In this document: one piece after another, positions 8,839 to 17,897 of the stretch | Layout of the letters: each line of letters begins with the position of its first letter | Position numbering within the stretch: the stretch's first letter is position 1 | Source: Paenibacillus periandrae | Lineage (GTDB): Bacteria > Bacillota > Bacilli > Paenibacillales > NBRC-103111 | Direction: 5' to 3' | DNA length: 49,817 nt | Assembly (NCBI RefSeq): GCF_022458865.1 | Contig: NZ_JAJNMU010000043.1 | Span: 1 to 49,817 of the forward strand | Position numbers and translations under genes: made by a program | Notes under the pieces: model-generated | Database searches by the model: none | The model's input: only the letters and a program-made list of their open reading frames with translations | What the model was told of the DNA's origin: nothing

Positions 8839-10095
8839 ATGAATAATCAGATGTCAAAGAAAAGCTTCGGCAGCGGCTCAAGGACTGTCGGTATTCTTCT
8901 AGTAGTCACTGCATTGGCGGCGGGGTGCTCAAGCCCTGCGCAGCCGCAGGCAGCCGCAGCCGTTCAGTCGCAGAACAGGCCAGTCAAGGTAGCTGCCATT
9001 GTCAAGCAAAGTATGGGTGATCCCAAGGAACAAATTGCGGATGTTAGCGCCGCCGTGCAAATTGATGTGATCCCCAAAGCAGACGGACAGGTTCTGGAGG
9101 TTTTGAAGAAGAAGGGTGAGCTTGTCAAACAGGGTGATGTTATAGTCCGGTTGGATGCCCGTGATGCCCGACTTCAAATGCAAAAGGGAGAGCAATCCCT
9201 TAAAGGCGCGGAGGAATCACTTCGCAAATCGATTGAAGACCAGAACAACAGCCGGGTTGATCTGCAAAGCTCGCTTGTCAAGGCTAATGAGCAATTAAGT
9301 AATGTGGAAAAGGACTATAACAAAGCGCGCAATGACTTTGAGGCTGGTACGGTGACCAAACGTCAGGTAGATCAGGCGGAAACGCTCGTGACTAACGCTC
9401 GGCTGGATGTGCAATCTGTTCAGAACAAGCTGGATGCTCTGGATAAAACCAACCCGATTGCTTCTCAGGAATCTCAGGTAGCTACAGCACGCTTAAGTGT
9501 GGAGGATGCAGCTAATGCTGTCGCTAATTATGAAATCAAAGCGCCGATTACGGGTGTTTTAACAGATCTGACAGCTGAAGTGGGTATGAATATGTCCCGT
9601 ACGGCCAAGATTGGTCAGGTACAACAGCTTGACCCACTCAAAATTAAAGCCGATTTGACAGAGTCAGCCGCCAAGCTGGTTAATAACAAGCAGGAGCTCA
9701 CCTTCTATAGTGCGGATAATCCCGCCAACAAAAAAACAGCCAAGGTGACGTTTCTTGCCAATCAGATGAACAGCACGACAAAAGCTTTTCCGATTGAATT
9801 GGATTTGGCAAATCCGGATGGTTCGATCAAGCCAGGGAGCCGTGTTCAGCTGCAATTGACCAGTCCAGAGGAGGAGCAGGGGCTTGCTGTTCCAAGCCTG
9901 AGCATCGTCAGAGAGGGCAACGCGTCCTTTGTTTTTATACTGAATGGTGATCAGGTAGAGAAACGTGCGGTCAAGCTTGGACGCGTCAAGGATACATTTC
10001 AGGAGGTGTTGGAAGGTGTGAAAGCAGGAGAATCTGTAGTCGTTTCCGGTCAGCATCAGTTGAAAAATGGACAAAAGGTAGAAGTTGCCAAGTAA
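8839..10095 (+). CDS. RND efflux adaptor lipoprotein (membrane fusion protein)
   Basis: A 418-residue protein with a lipoprotein signal (TALAAGCSS, lipidated Cys30) that anchors it to the outer face of the membrane. A biotinyl-lipoyl-like half-motif (DVIPKADGQVLEVLKKKGE), a coiled-coil hairpin (about 115-200, rich in Q, N, E and K), the returning lipoyl half (YEIKAPITGVLTDL) and a beta-barrel region follow the HlyD/AcrA order. It presumably assembles with the pump encoded just upstream. It starts 14 bases after the pump gene with a GGGAGAGAAGG site, so the two are co-transcribed. Confidence 0.92.
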   Translation: MNNQMSKKSFGSGSRTVGILLVVTALAAGCSSPAQPQAAAAVQSQNRPVKVAAIVKQSMGDPKEQIADVSAAVQIDVIPKADGQVLEVLKKKGELVKQGDVIVRLDARDARLQMQKGEQSLKGAEESLRKSIEDQNNSRVDLQSSLVKANEQLSNVEKDYNKARNDFEAGTVTKRQVDQAETLVTNARLDVQSVQNKLDALDKTNPIASQESQVATARLSVEDAANAVANYEIKAPITGVLTDLTAEVGMNMSRTAKIGQVQQLDPLKIKADLTESAAKLVNNKQELTFYSADNPANKKTAKVTFLANQMNSTTKAFPIELDLANPDGSIKPGSRVQLQLTSPEEEQGLAVPSLSIVREGNASFVFILNGDQVEKRAVKLGRVKDTFQEVLEGVKAGESVVVSGQHQLKNGQKVEVAK

Positions 10096-10331
10096 CCAAA
10101 TCGTTTGAAGCTCGTAAAAGCAATTATAGAATAAGTAGAAAAGATAGAGATAGACAACTAGATAAACATACAGAGGAAGATATGAAAAGGTAGAAAACGG
10201 AATAGGTTTAATTTGCTTATAGAAGCTCATAGGCCGGCACATGGATTGAACCCGATTGACCAAGCAAAGCAAAGGATAGAAGTCAGCAGTGTCGATTTCT
10301 GTCCTTGAACTTAAGAGGAGGCTATACAAAC

Positions 10332-12164
10332 ATGAGAAAGAACTTAACTGCAGCACCTAAATGGAAAACTACGCTCGGCAGCACTTTGCTGTCCATGTCT
10401 TTAGTTATATCAGCTGTCCCATCTATGGCACTGGCAGACGCTGTTCCTGTACAGGAGTCAGGAGCACCAGCCCAGACACAAGTACTTACGCCGACTGCAG
10501 TCTCGTATCCGTTAACAGAATCAATTCAAGCGGGCATTAAAAGCTTATCCATCAGCAAGTCAACTGAGGGCACACGCATCGGTGCGGTGGTACGTCTGCG
10601 TAATAATACGACCCAGATGAAGCGGGTTCCCGATTATGAAATCCGTGTCCAAGCTTCGGATGGCAGTGAATATAAGATTACACCCAGCGCATCCAACCCG
10701 AAGTCGATGCTGGCGATGGAAAATGTAGAGCTGACGGGTATGGTAACGGTAGACCGTCAGGATGATATTACGATAACAGGGATGTCTTTTGTGGAAGTCG
10801 ATGAATATGTGTACCCCAAACAGGAAACGGTGCGCTTGAGTCTGCCTGTAACGTCAGTGTGGAATGCCGCCAAGCCTGATATTACTGATCCTGCTTTTAT
10901 AAAAGCGTGGGGAGATCCATTTATGGTTCCTGAATCTCCATCTCCAATTAAATACACAACGACCAGTTTAACCGAGCAGACGGATGAAAAGGGTGTGCAT
11001 ACCCAGGTCGTAACGCTGCTGGCTGAAAATCCGGGTACGGCTAGTGAAACGGTACCTGGCTTCCGTTTGGATGGTAAAGCTGGCGACCAAATTTATGCGG
11101 GTAAACGAGCTGATGCGAATCCTATTGTCCTTGCCGCGGGTGATCGCAAATATATTCAATATTTGATCCCGACAGATAAAGGCATCAAGCTGCAAAGCTT
11201 GCTGCTGATGACGACAGAAGCTTTTGCAGCTTCTGCCGGGGCCACCGGAGCAGGAGTAGCAGGGGGTTCAGCGGGTGCCGCTGCAGCGACACCGTCCAGC
11301 ACGCCTGGATTTGATGTCGGACGTTTGAAAATCAATGTGGCGGCAGATGCGGTGGCTTTACCTAACACACTGCCTGCCTACACAATAGGCACTCCGATTG
11401 CCTTCGATCCGCTGAACCGTTTGCTGGATGCCAGCACGCAGGTCTCTTTAATGGAGCTTCATATGCATGAGAACACAGGGTCAGGCTTTAAAAGCGTAGT
11501 CGCCAAATTCAGATTGCAAAATAAAAGCGATCAAACCGTTACGCTTCCCGCTTTTCAAACAGAGCTGGTAGGCAGCGACGGCTCCAGCTATGCTGGCTCT
11601 CGCCAAAAGGAAACGGCAGCTAATTTGATGCCGAATCTGAGCTATGTAGTGAGCTACTCGTTTATGGTTCCAGCCTCGGAGAAGGGTGAACAGCTTGGTA
11701 TCAAGCTGCTTGACAATCTGACATCTGCGCCTTACAGTACGACGATTGCCGGATTCCAAACGGCTGTACAGATCGATGATGTGGATAGCTCTGTGATGGC
11801 GTTCTATCCATTTAACGTTACGCTGAACGATTGGACAATGTCGGCGTATACGAATGCCGGATTACCCGTAACCTATTCCTATAAGATGAAGATGAATTTA
11901 ACTGTTGACCGGGTTGAAGATGTTGTCGTCGATGACAATTTCCCGAAATTCACAATTGAGCTTGTTGATGGATTGGGTCGGACACTCGGATCGCAATCGG
12001 TACCTTTCACAGGAACTGATATGCTGATCAGCGGCGAGCAGACCATTCAGATCGGCAATATCAAGAGCGAGCAGCAGGAATATCCATTGACCATTAAATT
12101 ATATGAAACTATTGAGACTCCTAATGGTGTGGCCAAACGGCTTGTGAAGACTTTACAGCAGTAA
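10332..12164 (+). CDS. Secreted protein of unknown function
   Basis: A 610-residue protein with a signal peptide (basic start, hydrophobic core LLSMSLVISAVPSMALA, cleavage near ALA-DA). No enzymatic motif is recognisable. The body looks like several beta-sandwich domains (segments such as GTRIGAVVRLRNN and GSGFKSVVAKFRLQN look like repeats of one fold) separated by a Gly/Ala-rich stretch (AGATGAGVAGGSAGAAAA, about 298-315). ATG 10332 has AGAGGAGG 11 bases upstream. The 236 bases before it show neither promoter nor terminator, so it may be expressed with the efflux genes. A role at the cell surface is inferred from the signal peptide only. Confidence 0.75.
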   Translation: MRKNLTAAPKWKTTLGSTLLSMSLVISAVPSMALADAVPVQESGAPAQTQVLTPTAVSYPLTESIQAGIKSLSISKSTEGTRIGAVVRLRNNTTQMKRVPDYEIRVQASDGSEYKITPSASNPKSMLAMENVELTGMVTVDRQDDITITGMSFVEVDEYVYPKQETVRLSLPVTSVWNAAKPDITDPAFIKAWGDPFMVPESPSPIKYTTTSLTEQTDEKGVHTQVVTLLAENPGTASETVPGFRLDGKAGDQIYAGKRADANPIVLAAGDRKYIQYLIPTDKGIKLQSLLLMTTEAFAASAGATGAGVAGGSAGAAAATPSSTPGFDVGRLKINVAADAVALPNTLPAYTIGTPIAFDPLNRLLDASTQVSLMELHMHENTGSGFKSVVAKFRLQNKSDQTVTLPAFQTELVGSDGSSYAGSRQKETAANLMPNLSYVVSYSFMVPASEKGEQLGIKLLDNLTSAPYSTTIAGFQTAVQIDDVDSSVMAFYPFNVTLNDWTMSAYTNAGLPVTYSYKMKMNLTVDRVEDVVVDDNFPKFTIELVDGLGRTLGSQSVPFTGTDMLISGEQTIQIGNIKSEQQEYPLTIKLYETIETPNGVAKRLVKTLQQ

Positions 12165-12206
12165 GGTACAGCACCCATTTAGTCAAAAGTGAATAGTAAT
12201 GATGTA

Positions 12207-12243
12207 CATCCCTCCTTGCAGACTGCGAAGAGGGATGCTTTTT
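12207..12243 (+). terminator. Terminator after the secreted-protein gene
   Basis: CATCCCTC pairs perfectly with GAGGGATG around a 15-base loop and is followed by CTTTTT. It lies 43 bases after the stop codon at 12164 and ends the efflux-region transcript. Confidence 0.8.
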
Positions 12244-12403
12244 GTATATTCAGTAGTATACAAATTAAATTCACATAGGAAATGTATGAAATTTAACAAT
12301 GAAAATAAAGATTTCCTTCTAAAAATAAGATAAACTAGATAGTAGATAGCGTTAATTATAATCATCATTAATAGTTTATATAGAAAGAAGGAATGACTGG
12401 GCT

Positions 12404-15400
12404 ATGCGTACATACTTTGGTTTCAAATTCAAACGGAGGTTAGCGGAAGCATTAGTTTTGAAAGAGGCAATGGCTATTATTGGCTGCCTGATTGTTGTAT
12501 TGGCAGGGGTGATGCTGTTACATGTGGACAAGGCACAGGCTGTGGCAGGGACTTCTGTCAGTTCGCCTACGGTTTCTACCTATCCGGAAACGATACTTAC
12601 ACGAAATAACAATACATGGGACTTTCAATTCATAGCCAAAAACGCATTGAATAGCGGTAGTGTGATTACCGTAAATTATTCAGCAGATTTCAAAATTAAT
12701 AATGATGAGGAACATAAACATATTAATTTTGCTGCTAATCGAATCTATGGTATTCCTATCGTTACGGTTAACGGTTTGGCAGCAAGCTCCATTGTTGTTA
12801 GCGGACAACAGTTACAAATCCAGATTGCAGATGGTGTGTCTGCCGGATCTGTAGTGAAATTGTCTATTATCCCAGAAGCAGTATCGAATCCTGTGACAGG
12901 GGGTACCAAAAATATTCTCCTGTGGACTTCGTCGGATTCAGATCCTGTTAGTATTCCGGTAACAATAGAGAGCAGTACACTAACAGTCGTTCTGAGCAAT
13001 CAGTACGAGGGTGCACGGAAGGTAAACTATAAGCTTACCTTCAAAACTCGAGAAACGATAGATTACGAACGTCATCTTTATCCGGTTCTTCCTTACGATT
13101 TGATTGAATCCATACCCGAAATAGACCCATCCAAGGTATATCTGAACGGTACCATGGTTGATAGTATTATTAATAGTGAAGTTTTTAGTGTTAAACCTGG
13201 TTTCGGTACTAATATTTCACCAGGCGAGATAGTAACACTGGAATTTACTGCAGAAGCAGGTCTGAGCAATCCGGTATTTGAAGAAGGAGATATGCCTACG
13301 AAACAAATAGGTATTCGCTTCGGAAATCTGATTGATTGGGCTGAAGTAAATTATACGAAGGATTACATACCTCCAACAGGGACTGTTACTGTTGAGGGTA
13401 TACCAGCATCCAATACAATATTCAGCCGCTCTATTTTACTGAATTTGAATGCTACCGATGTGGGATCTGGAGTCATTGCCGGATATGAAGTATCGGATAC
13501 GGATTATTTTTATGGTTTTGACGATAGACTGGAATACAAAGCCCAGGTTCCTTATCTTCTCCCACCTGGTGCAGGCCCCAAAACGATTTATGTTAGGTTC
13601 TATGATGCTGCCAAAAATCCAAGCGTGACCTATCAAATCACGGTTATTTATGATGATAAGCTTAATCTGGGCAGCTTGACGGTTAAAGATGAGAATATTG
13701 CCAATGTGGCTTTAAGTCCCTCTTTTTCCGATGCACATGATGTGTATGATGCAGTGGTAGGTTCTTCAGTAAATACGGTAAAAATTAATCTAACCAAGAC
13801 GGCGGCGGCCAATATATTGCTAGATGATCCAAGAGCAACATACACAGCTGTGAATTCCACTAATGGTGAAATCACTTTTTCAAATTTGGGATTCGGCAGC
13901 AACGATTTAAAAATTCGAGTTTCAGCGGCTGAAGGCAATAAAGACTATCATCTTATTATTTTCAAGGAAGGACCTGAGCTACAGCATTCAAACAATACGA
14001 CGGTAATAAATAATGGCAGTATCGTCGTATTAGGTGGGAAGCAATGGGTGCTAACGGATAAAACTAAACGGCAGCTGACTCTTCTGCAGCCTTATACGGA
14101 GTGTGCTGGTTATGATTCCAGTAACTGTGATTGGGACGGGTATGGTAATAGTTGGGGTACGGAAAGTTGGTATGACGGGTATAAATTCGATCCTTTGGAT
14201 GAAGACAGTGTTGCTTATTATTTAAATAATGAATTTTTAAATAATCTGGAACAGGAAAATATTTCCAATATTTCTGTGTATCCATTCGATAACACAATCT
14301 ATTCGACGGGAACGGTGCCAACACGGTGGAGTGATGAATATAGAGTCAAGGCGAAGGTTGGACTGCTATCGATTCCGCAATATCAATTATTGAAAGGCAC
14401 TGGTGTTTTGAACAGGTTTCTGGGTTCGGAATGGTTTTTGATGAACCCTGCTCATGCAGGTAGTGATTTTTATATATTTAGCGTTGACTCTGAAGGCAGC
14501 CTGGTTGCCAACTGGAACAGTAAAGAAGTTCATCCAGTCGTTTACTTAAAGCCAGGTATGGTCATTAGTGGCGGTAGCGGTAATGACGTGAGTCCTTTTA
14601 CATTGACTAGCAGCCTTTCGAGCAATGCTAACATTGCTTCAATCAAGCTTCAATCCACGGATCTTGGCTACTCAAGTACTTCCAATCCACCGGTTTTTAG
14701 CTTAAATGTTAGCAATGAAATTAAAAATGTTGCCCTCTTAGTCACAATGGCAGATTCTACGGCATCTGTTTTTTTGGATGGTATGGAGCAGCCGAGCGGT
14801 GGAACAGCTGTAGTAGATTTGTCAAATAGGACCGTAAATGTCACAGGACTTGCTACAGGTGTTACGACGGTACACGTGCACGGGCTTGCTGCAGACAACA
14901 CTTCGAAGAATTATGATATAAAGATTACAAGAGCGGCTCCAGTACCAAATAATAATGCGACTTTAAGCTCGTTGAATGTTGGAGCAAATGCAGTCACTCC
15001 AGACGCGAATAAAAATTTATACGCGAGTGTAATCAATTCAGTCTATACGACTACAATTACAAATGCTGTATATGAATCAGGAGCCAAGATCACGATCAAA
15101 TCGAGTACTGGCGGGGATGTGTATATAGGCCAGCCCGTCAATTTGAACGTAGGGGCTAATGTGTTCACGATTGTCGTTACTGCGCCTGATGGGTCAACTA
15201 CCCTTACGTACATGCTAACTATCACAAGAGCTTCTAGCGGGAACCCTGGGGGGCAAGACATTAATCAGCTATTGATAGCCGATCTGAATTTGCTGGACTC
15301 ATCGACTATGTTAAATGGCAATACTTCGGCGAGTCAGATTACTCGTAATTTATCGCTGCCTCAATATACAAGCAGCGGATATTCGATCACTTGGTCCACC

Positions 15401-16288
15401 TCAGATGCTGCTACTATCACAACAGGTGGTGCGGTCACACGTCCCGGTTACACATCGTCTGAGCTGTTCAAAGCTGTCACGTTGAGTGCAAAAGCATCGA
15501 CAACGGTGTCCAACGTGACGTATTCAACCGAGGTGCCAAGAACTTTTGATTTCAAGGTTTTGAAAGACACAATAGCCACGCTGCCAGGGGGCACTACAAT
15601 CGATTTTGAAGGAGCGACCTTTGGCCCTAATGCTAATGTGTCGGTAGCGGAGGTAACCCCGCTAAATATAAGCGGAACGGGCATGGTGTCGGCTGGCAAG
15701 ACTTTGGAGTTTACACTGACAGGGATAACAATCGATCCTTTAAAACCGGTGAAGATCTCAATTCCTACGAATACCAATGCGAATCGCAGCAAAGTAGGCG
15801 TCTTCTACTATAATCCTTCGACTCTCACTTGGGAGTATCAAAAAACGGAGATCGATACCACGGGAGCTGCATCTGCAAAAGTAACACATTTTTCAACTTA
15901 TGGTGTGTTTGAAGCGAATAAAGTGGCGACCCCTTCAATGGATTCTTTATACACAAATGACACAACGAAGCAGGTTACTTTGACTACATCTACGGAGGGA
16001 GCAGCAATCTACTTTACACTGGATGGCTCGGAACCGACTACAGCAAGCAGCTTGTACAACTCAAGTAACAAGCCTAATTTGTTACCCAACCAGACTCTTA
16101 AAGCTATAGCTGTCAAAAACGGGATGATTACAAGTGATACGGTCAGCTTTGCGGGGAAAGCACGCAAAACGATTACCAACATATTGAACAGCATCTTAAA
16201 TAAAGCTGATCAGAACAGTGATAACATATTTGATCAGTCGGATGTTAGAGCTCTGCTTAATCAGGTAGAACCCGTTCGCGGTCACTAA
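12404..16288 (+). CDS. Large secreted multidomain protein with cadherin-like, DUF6273-like and dockerin-like parts
   Basis: A 1294-residue protein with a hydrophobic export segment at about 24-47 (ends at QAVAG). By eye, the domain order is: Ig-like sandwiches (about 50-415), a cadherin-like beta-sandwich (422-515), a DUF6273-like module (543-715; IVVLGGKQWVL to HPVVYLKPGM), two more cadherin-like repeats (743-846 and 851-946, each ending in an ITRA segment), an atrophied bacterial Ig domain (953-1050), a chitobiase C-terminal-like sandwich (1175-1248; YFTLDGSEPT) and a C-terminal calcium-loop segment like half a dockerin (DQNSDNIFDQSDV). No catalytic site is visible. It has its own terminator and no operon partner. 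Probably a surface or matrix protein that binds carbohydrate or other proteins (inference). Confidence 0.8.
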   Translation: MRTYFGFKFKRRLAEALVLKEAMAIIGCLIVVLAGVMLLHVDKAQAVAGTSVSSPTVSTYPETILTRNNNTWDFQFIAKNALNSGSVITVNYSADFKINNDEEHKHINFAANRIYGIPIVTVNGLAASSIVVSGQQLQIQIADGVSAGSVVKLSIIPEAVSNPVTGGTKNILLWTSSDSDPVSIPVTIESSTLTVVLSNQYEGARKVNYKLTFKTRETIDYERHLYPVLPYDLIESIPEIDPSKVYLNGTMVDSIINSEVFSVKPGFGTNISPGEIVTLEFTAEAGLSNPVFEEGDMPTKQIGIRFGNLIDWAEVNYTKDYIPPTGTVTVEGIPASNTIFSRSILLNLNATDVGSGVIAGYEVSDTDYFYGFDDRLEYKAQVPYLLPPGAGPKTIYVRFYDAAKNPSVTYQITVIYDDKLNLGSLTVKDENIANVALSPSFSDAHDVYDAVVGSSVNTVKINLTKTAAANILLDDPRATYTAVNSTNGEITFSNLGFGSNDLKIRVSAAEGNKDYHLIIFKEGPELQHSNNTTVINNGSIVVLGGKQWVLTDKTKRQLTLLQPYTECAGYDSSNCDWDGYGNSWGTESWYDGYKFDPLDEDSVAYYLNNEFLNNLEQENISNISVYPFDNTIYSTGTVPTRWSDEYRVKAKVGLLSIPQYQLLKGTGVLNRFLGSEWFLMNPAHAGSDFYIFSVDSEGSLVANWNSKEVHPVVYLKPGMVISGGSGNDVSPFTLTSSLSSNANIASIKLQSTDLGYSSTSNPPVFSLNVSNEIKNVALLVTMADSTASVFLDGMEQPSGGTAVVDLSNRTVNVTGLATGVTTVHVHGLAADNTSKNYDIKITRAAPVPNNNATLSSLNVGANAVTPDANKNLYASVINSVYTTTITNAVYESGAKITIKSSTGGDVYIGQPVNLNVGANVFTIVVTAPDGSTTLTYMLTITRASSGNPGGQDINQLLIADLNLLDSSTMLNGNTSASQITRNLSLPQYTSSGYSITWSTSDAATITTGGAVTRPGYTSSELFKAVTLSAKASTTVSNVTYSTEVPRTFDFKVLKDTIATLPGGTTIDFEGATFGPNANVSVAEVTPLNISGTGMVSAGKTLEFTLTGITIDPLKPVKISIPTNTNANRSKVGVFYYNPSTLTWEYQKTEIDTTGAASAKVTHFSTYGVFEANKVATPSMDSLYTNDTTKQVTLTTSTEGAAIYFTLDGSEPTTASSLYNSSNKPNLLPNQTLKAIAVKNGMITSDTVSFAGKARKTITNILNSILNKADQNSDNIFDQSDVRALLNQVEPVRGH

Positions 16289-16299
16289 AAAATTCATCG

Positions 16300-16338
16300 A
16301 ACCATGGCTTGGGAATAATCCTGAGCTATGGTTTTTTT
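16300..16338 (+). terminator. Terminator after the large secreted-protein gene
   Basis: AACCATGGCT pairs with AGCTATGGTT (ten pairs, one G-U) around a 14-base loop and is followed by a T-run, 12 bases after the stop codon. Confidence 0.85.
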
Positions 16339-16422
16339 GTCCTATCATGACTTTTTCAATCGTCACCCCAATAAGGTACAATGAACTTATACGAATCAAA
16401 TTCATAGCTGGGAGGGACCACA

Positions 16423-17112
16423 TTGTACCAACGGGATTATTTGATGCGAATGATCGAACAATTTTCGATGACACTGGGTCAGGTGCTGTTCAAGCGGCGA
16501 AATCAGCAATTTGCTGAAGCGATGGAGCTGTTGACACAGGCAATGAAGCAGCTGCTGGGGCTGAATTCCAAGCTTGTGCTTGCTCTATCCGTGAAGGACC
16601 TGATGGCTTTGCTCACGACTCAGGGTCAATTCGATGCCGGCAAAGGCCTGCTGCTCAGTGATATGTTAAAGGCAGAGGGTGATTTACTGGTTGATGCCGC
16701 GGAAGAAGACGAAGGCATGGCATGTCACATGAAGTCTCTGGAGCTGCTGCTCGAAATGAGATGGATGCAAGAAGCTTCCGAATTAGAGCAGGAGATGGAG
16801 GAGCGAATCGAAGACTTTCTTACTATCATCAAGCCTGGAATAATGCCGCTGCGGGTCCTTAAACCATTGGTCCATTATTACGACAGTACAGGGCGGCTGG
16901 CCAAGGCGGAGGACATGCTATTTTTTATACTGGATGCAGATGTGGACCCGACGGTGTGGATCGATTCCGGTCTGCACATGGTGGAGCGTTGGCAAAAAAT
17001 GTCGACAGATGAGCTTGCGCAAGGCGAGTTGAACGCAGAGGAAGTCCGAGAGACCTATACCCAACTAGTTAAAATGAAGCAAAAAGCGAGCAAGATCGAG
17101 AGAATGCAATAA
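16423..17112 (+). CDS. DUF6483-like helical protein
   Basis: A 229-residue, almost entirely alpha-helical protein with no signal peptide. The N-terminus (YQRDYLMRMIEQF) and the length match what I know of the DUF6483 family, which is common in Bacillota. Alternating helices such as RRNQQFAEAMELLTQAMKQL suggest a TPR-like solenoid. The TTG start at 16423 was chosen because GGAGGG lies seven bases before it; the first ATG, 21 bases later, has no good ribosome site. It stands alone between a terminator and the PurR-box region. The function is unknown. Confidence 0.75.
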   Translation: MYQRDYLMRMIEQFSMTLGQVLFKRRNQQFAEAMELLTQAMKQLLGLNSKLVLALSVKDLMALLTTQGQFDAGKGLLLSDMLKAEGDLLVDAAEEDEGMACHMKSLELLLEMRWMQEASELEQEMEERIEDFLTIIKPGIMPLRVLKPLVHYYDSTGRLAKAEDMLFFILDADVDPTVWIDSGLHMVERWQKMSTDELAQGELNAEEVRETYTQLVKMKQKASKIERMQ

Positions 17113-17122
17113 ACTGCTTTGG

Positions 17123-17167
17123 AAATGCGAACTTTTCATAAGATTAATTCGTATAATGTTCGTCTTC
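17123..17167 (+). promoter_or_regulatory. Pair of PurR operator boxes (PurBoxes)
   Basis: Two inverted 14-base boxes with the CGAAC core: 17123-17136 (AAATGCGAACTTTT) and, on the opposite strand, 17167-17154 (GAAGACGAACATTA). The spacer is 17 bases. This arrangement and spacing match the PurBox pairs bound by the Bacillus subtilis purine repressor PurR. They lie directly upstream of the pur promoter, so the operon is probably repressed by PurR and released by PRPP. Confidence 0.85.
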
Positions 17168-17172
17168 TCAGG

Positions 17173-17201
17173 TTGACAGCCGCTCGCTATCCCTGTAAAC
17201 T
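17173..17201 (+). promoter_or_regulatory. Promoter of the purine operon
   Basis: A perfect TTGACA (17173-17178) and TAAACT (17196-17201) are separated by 17 bases. It starts six bases after the second PurBox. The predicted leader to purE is about 200 bases. Confidence 0.8.
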
Positions 17202-17257
17202 AAACACGTAAAAGCTTTCCTTTTTTTGATCTAAACTTGTCGAAATAACGAAAATGT

Positions 17258-17284
17258 AAGGTCAGCACATCGGTGTTAGGCCTT
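17258..17284 (+). other. Stem-loop in the pur operon leader
   Basis: AAGG near the start pairs with CCTT at the end, with an inner stem GCAC / GGTGT around ATC, giving an interrupted hairpin in the leader RNA. I do not see the guanine aptamer consensus around it. Whether it has a regulatory role is unknown. Confidence 0.4.
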
Positions 17285-17411
17285 AGCTTGCGCTTGGGAT
17301 TATTTTACCGTCCTGTGGGTCAATGAAAGTGATCTTGGTCTGCCGGACTTTTCATACTATACACATTCAAGCTTGCACGTATTTCAAAAGTAACCATTTA
17401 TGGAGGTCGAA

Positions 17412-17897
17412 ATGTCTGTTCTTGTTGGAGTCATTATGGGAAGTCAGTCGGATTGGGAAACCATGAAGCACGCCTGTGACATGCTGGAGGAGCTGGGAGT
17501 TTCTTATGAGAAAAAGATTGTTTCCGCCCATCGTACGCCAGATTTAATGTTTGACTATGCAGCATCTGCAGTAGAACGAGGTTTGAAGGTTATTATAGCA
17601 GGAGCGGGAGGCGCCGCTCATTTACCCGGTATGGTTGCCGCAAAGACGGAGCTGCCGGTTATTGGTGTTCCCGTTAAGACGTCTACGCTTAATGGGCTGG
17701 ACTCCCTGCTGTCTATTGTTCAGATGCCTGGGGGTGTTCCTGTAGCTACTGTAGCGATAGGTCATGCGGGAGCCACGAATGCGGGCTTGCTGGCTGCGCA
17801 AATATTAGGAGCGTTCGATCCTGAGCTGCAGCAAAAGGTACGTGAGCGCCGTGAACGGACTCGTGAGAAGATCACAGAAAGCAGCGTGCTGGAATGA
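17412..17897 (+). CDS. purE: N5-carboxyaminoimidazole ribonucleotide mutase
   Basis: Class I PurE, 161 residues, converts N5-CAIR to CAIR in purine synthesis and works with PurK. Motifs: GSQSDWETM near the N-terminus, SAHRTPD and AGAGGAAHLPGM around the active site. The ATG at 17412 was preferred over an upstream in-frame ATG at 17400 because GGAGGT (17402-17407) is its ribosome site. First gene of the operon; its stop overlaps purK by four bases. Confidence 0.96.
   Translation: MSVLVGVIMGSQSDWETMKHACDMLEELGVSYEKKIVSAHRTPDLMFDYAASAVERGLKVIIAGAGGAAHLPGMVAAKTELPVIGVPVKTSTLNGLDSLLSIVQMPGGVPVATVAIGHAGATNAGLLAAQILGAFDPELQQKVRERRERTREKITESSVLE

Noticed and set aside
9664..10356. 230-codon leftward open frame opposite the adaptor gene
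   Set aside because: It mostly mirrors a well-supported coding region and has no family resemblance or ribosome site.
17202..17411. Purine (guanine) riboswitch in the pur leader
   Set aside because: The leader is long and has a hairpin, but I could not find the conserved junction bases or the paired loops of the guanine aptamer. I also could not match ZTP, THF or PRPP aptamers with confidence.
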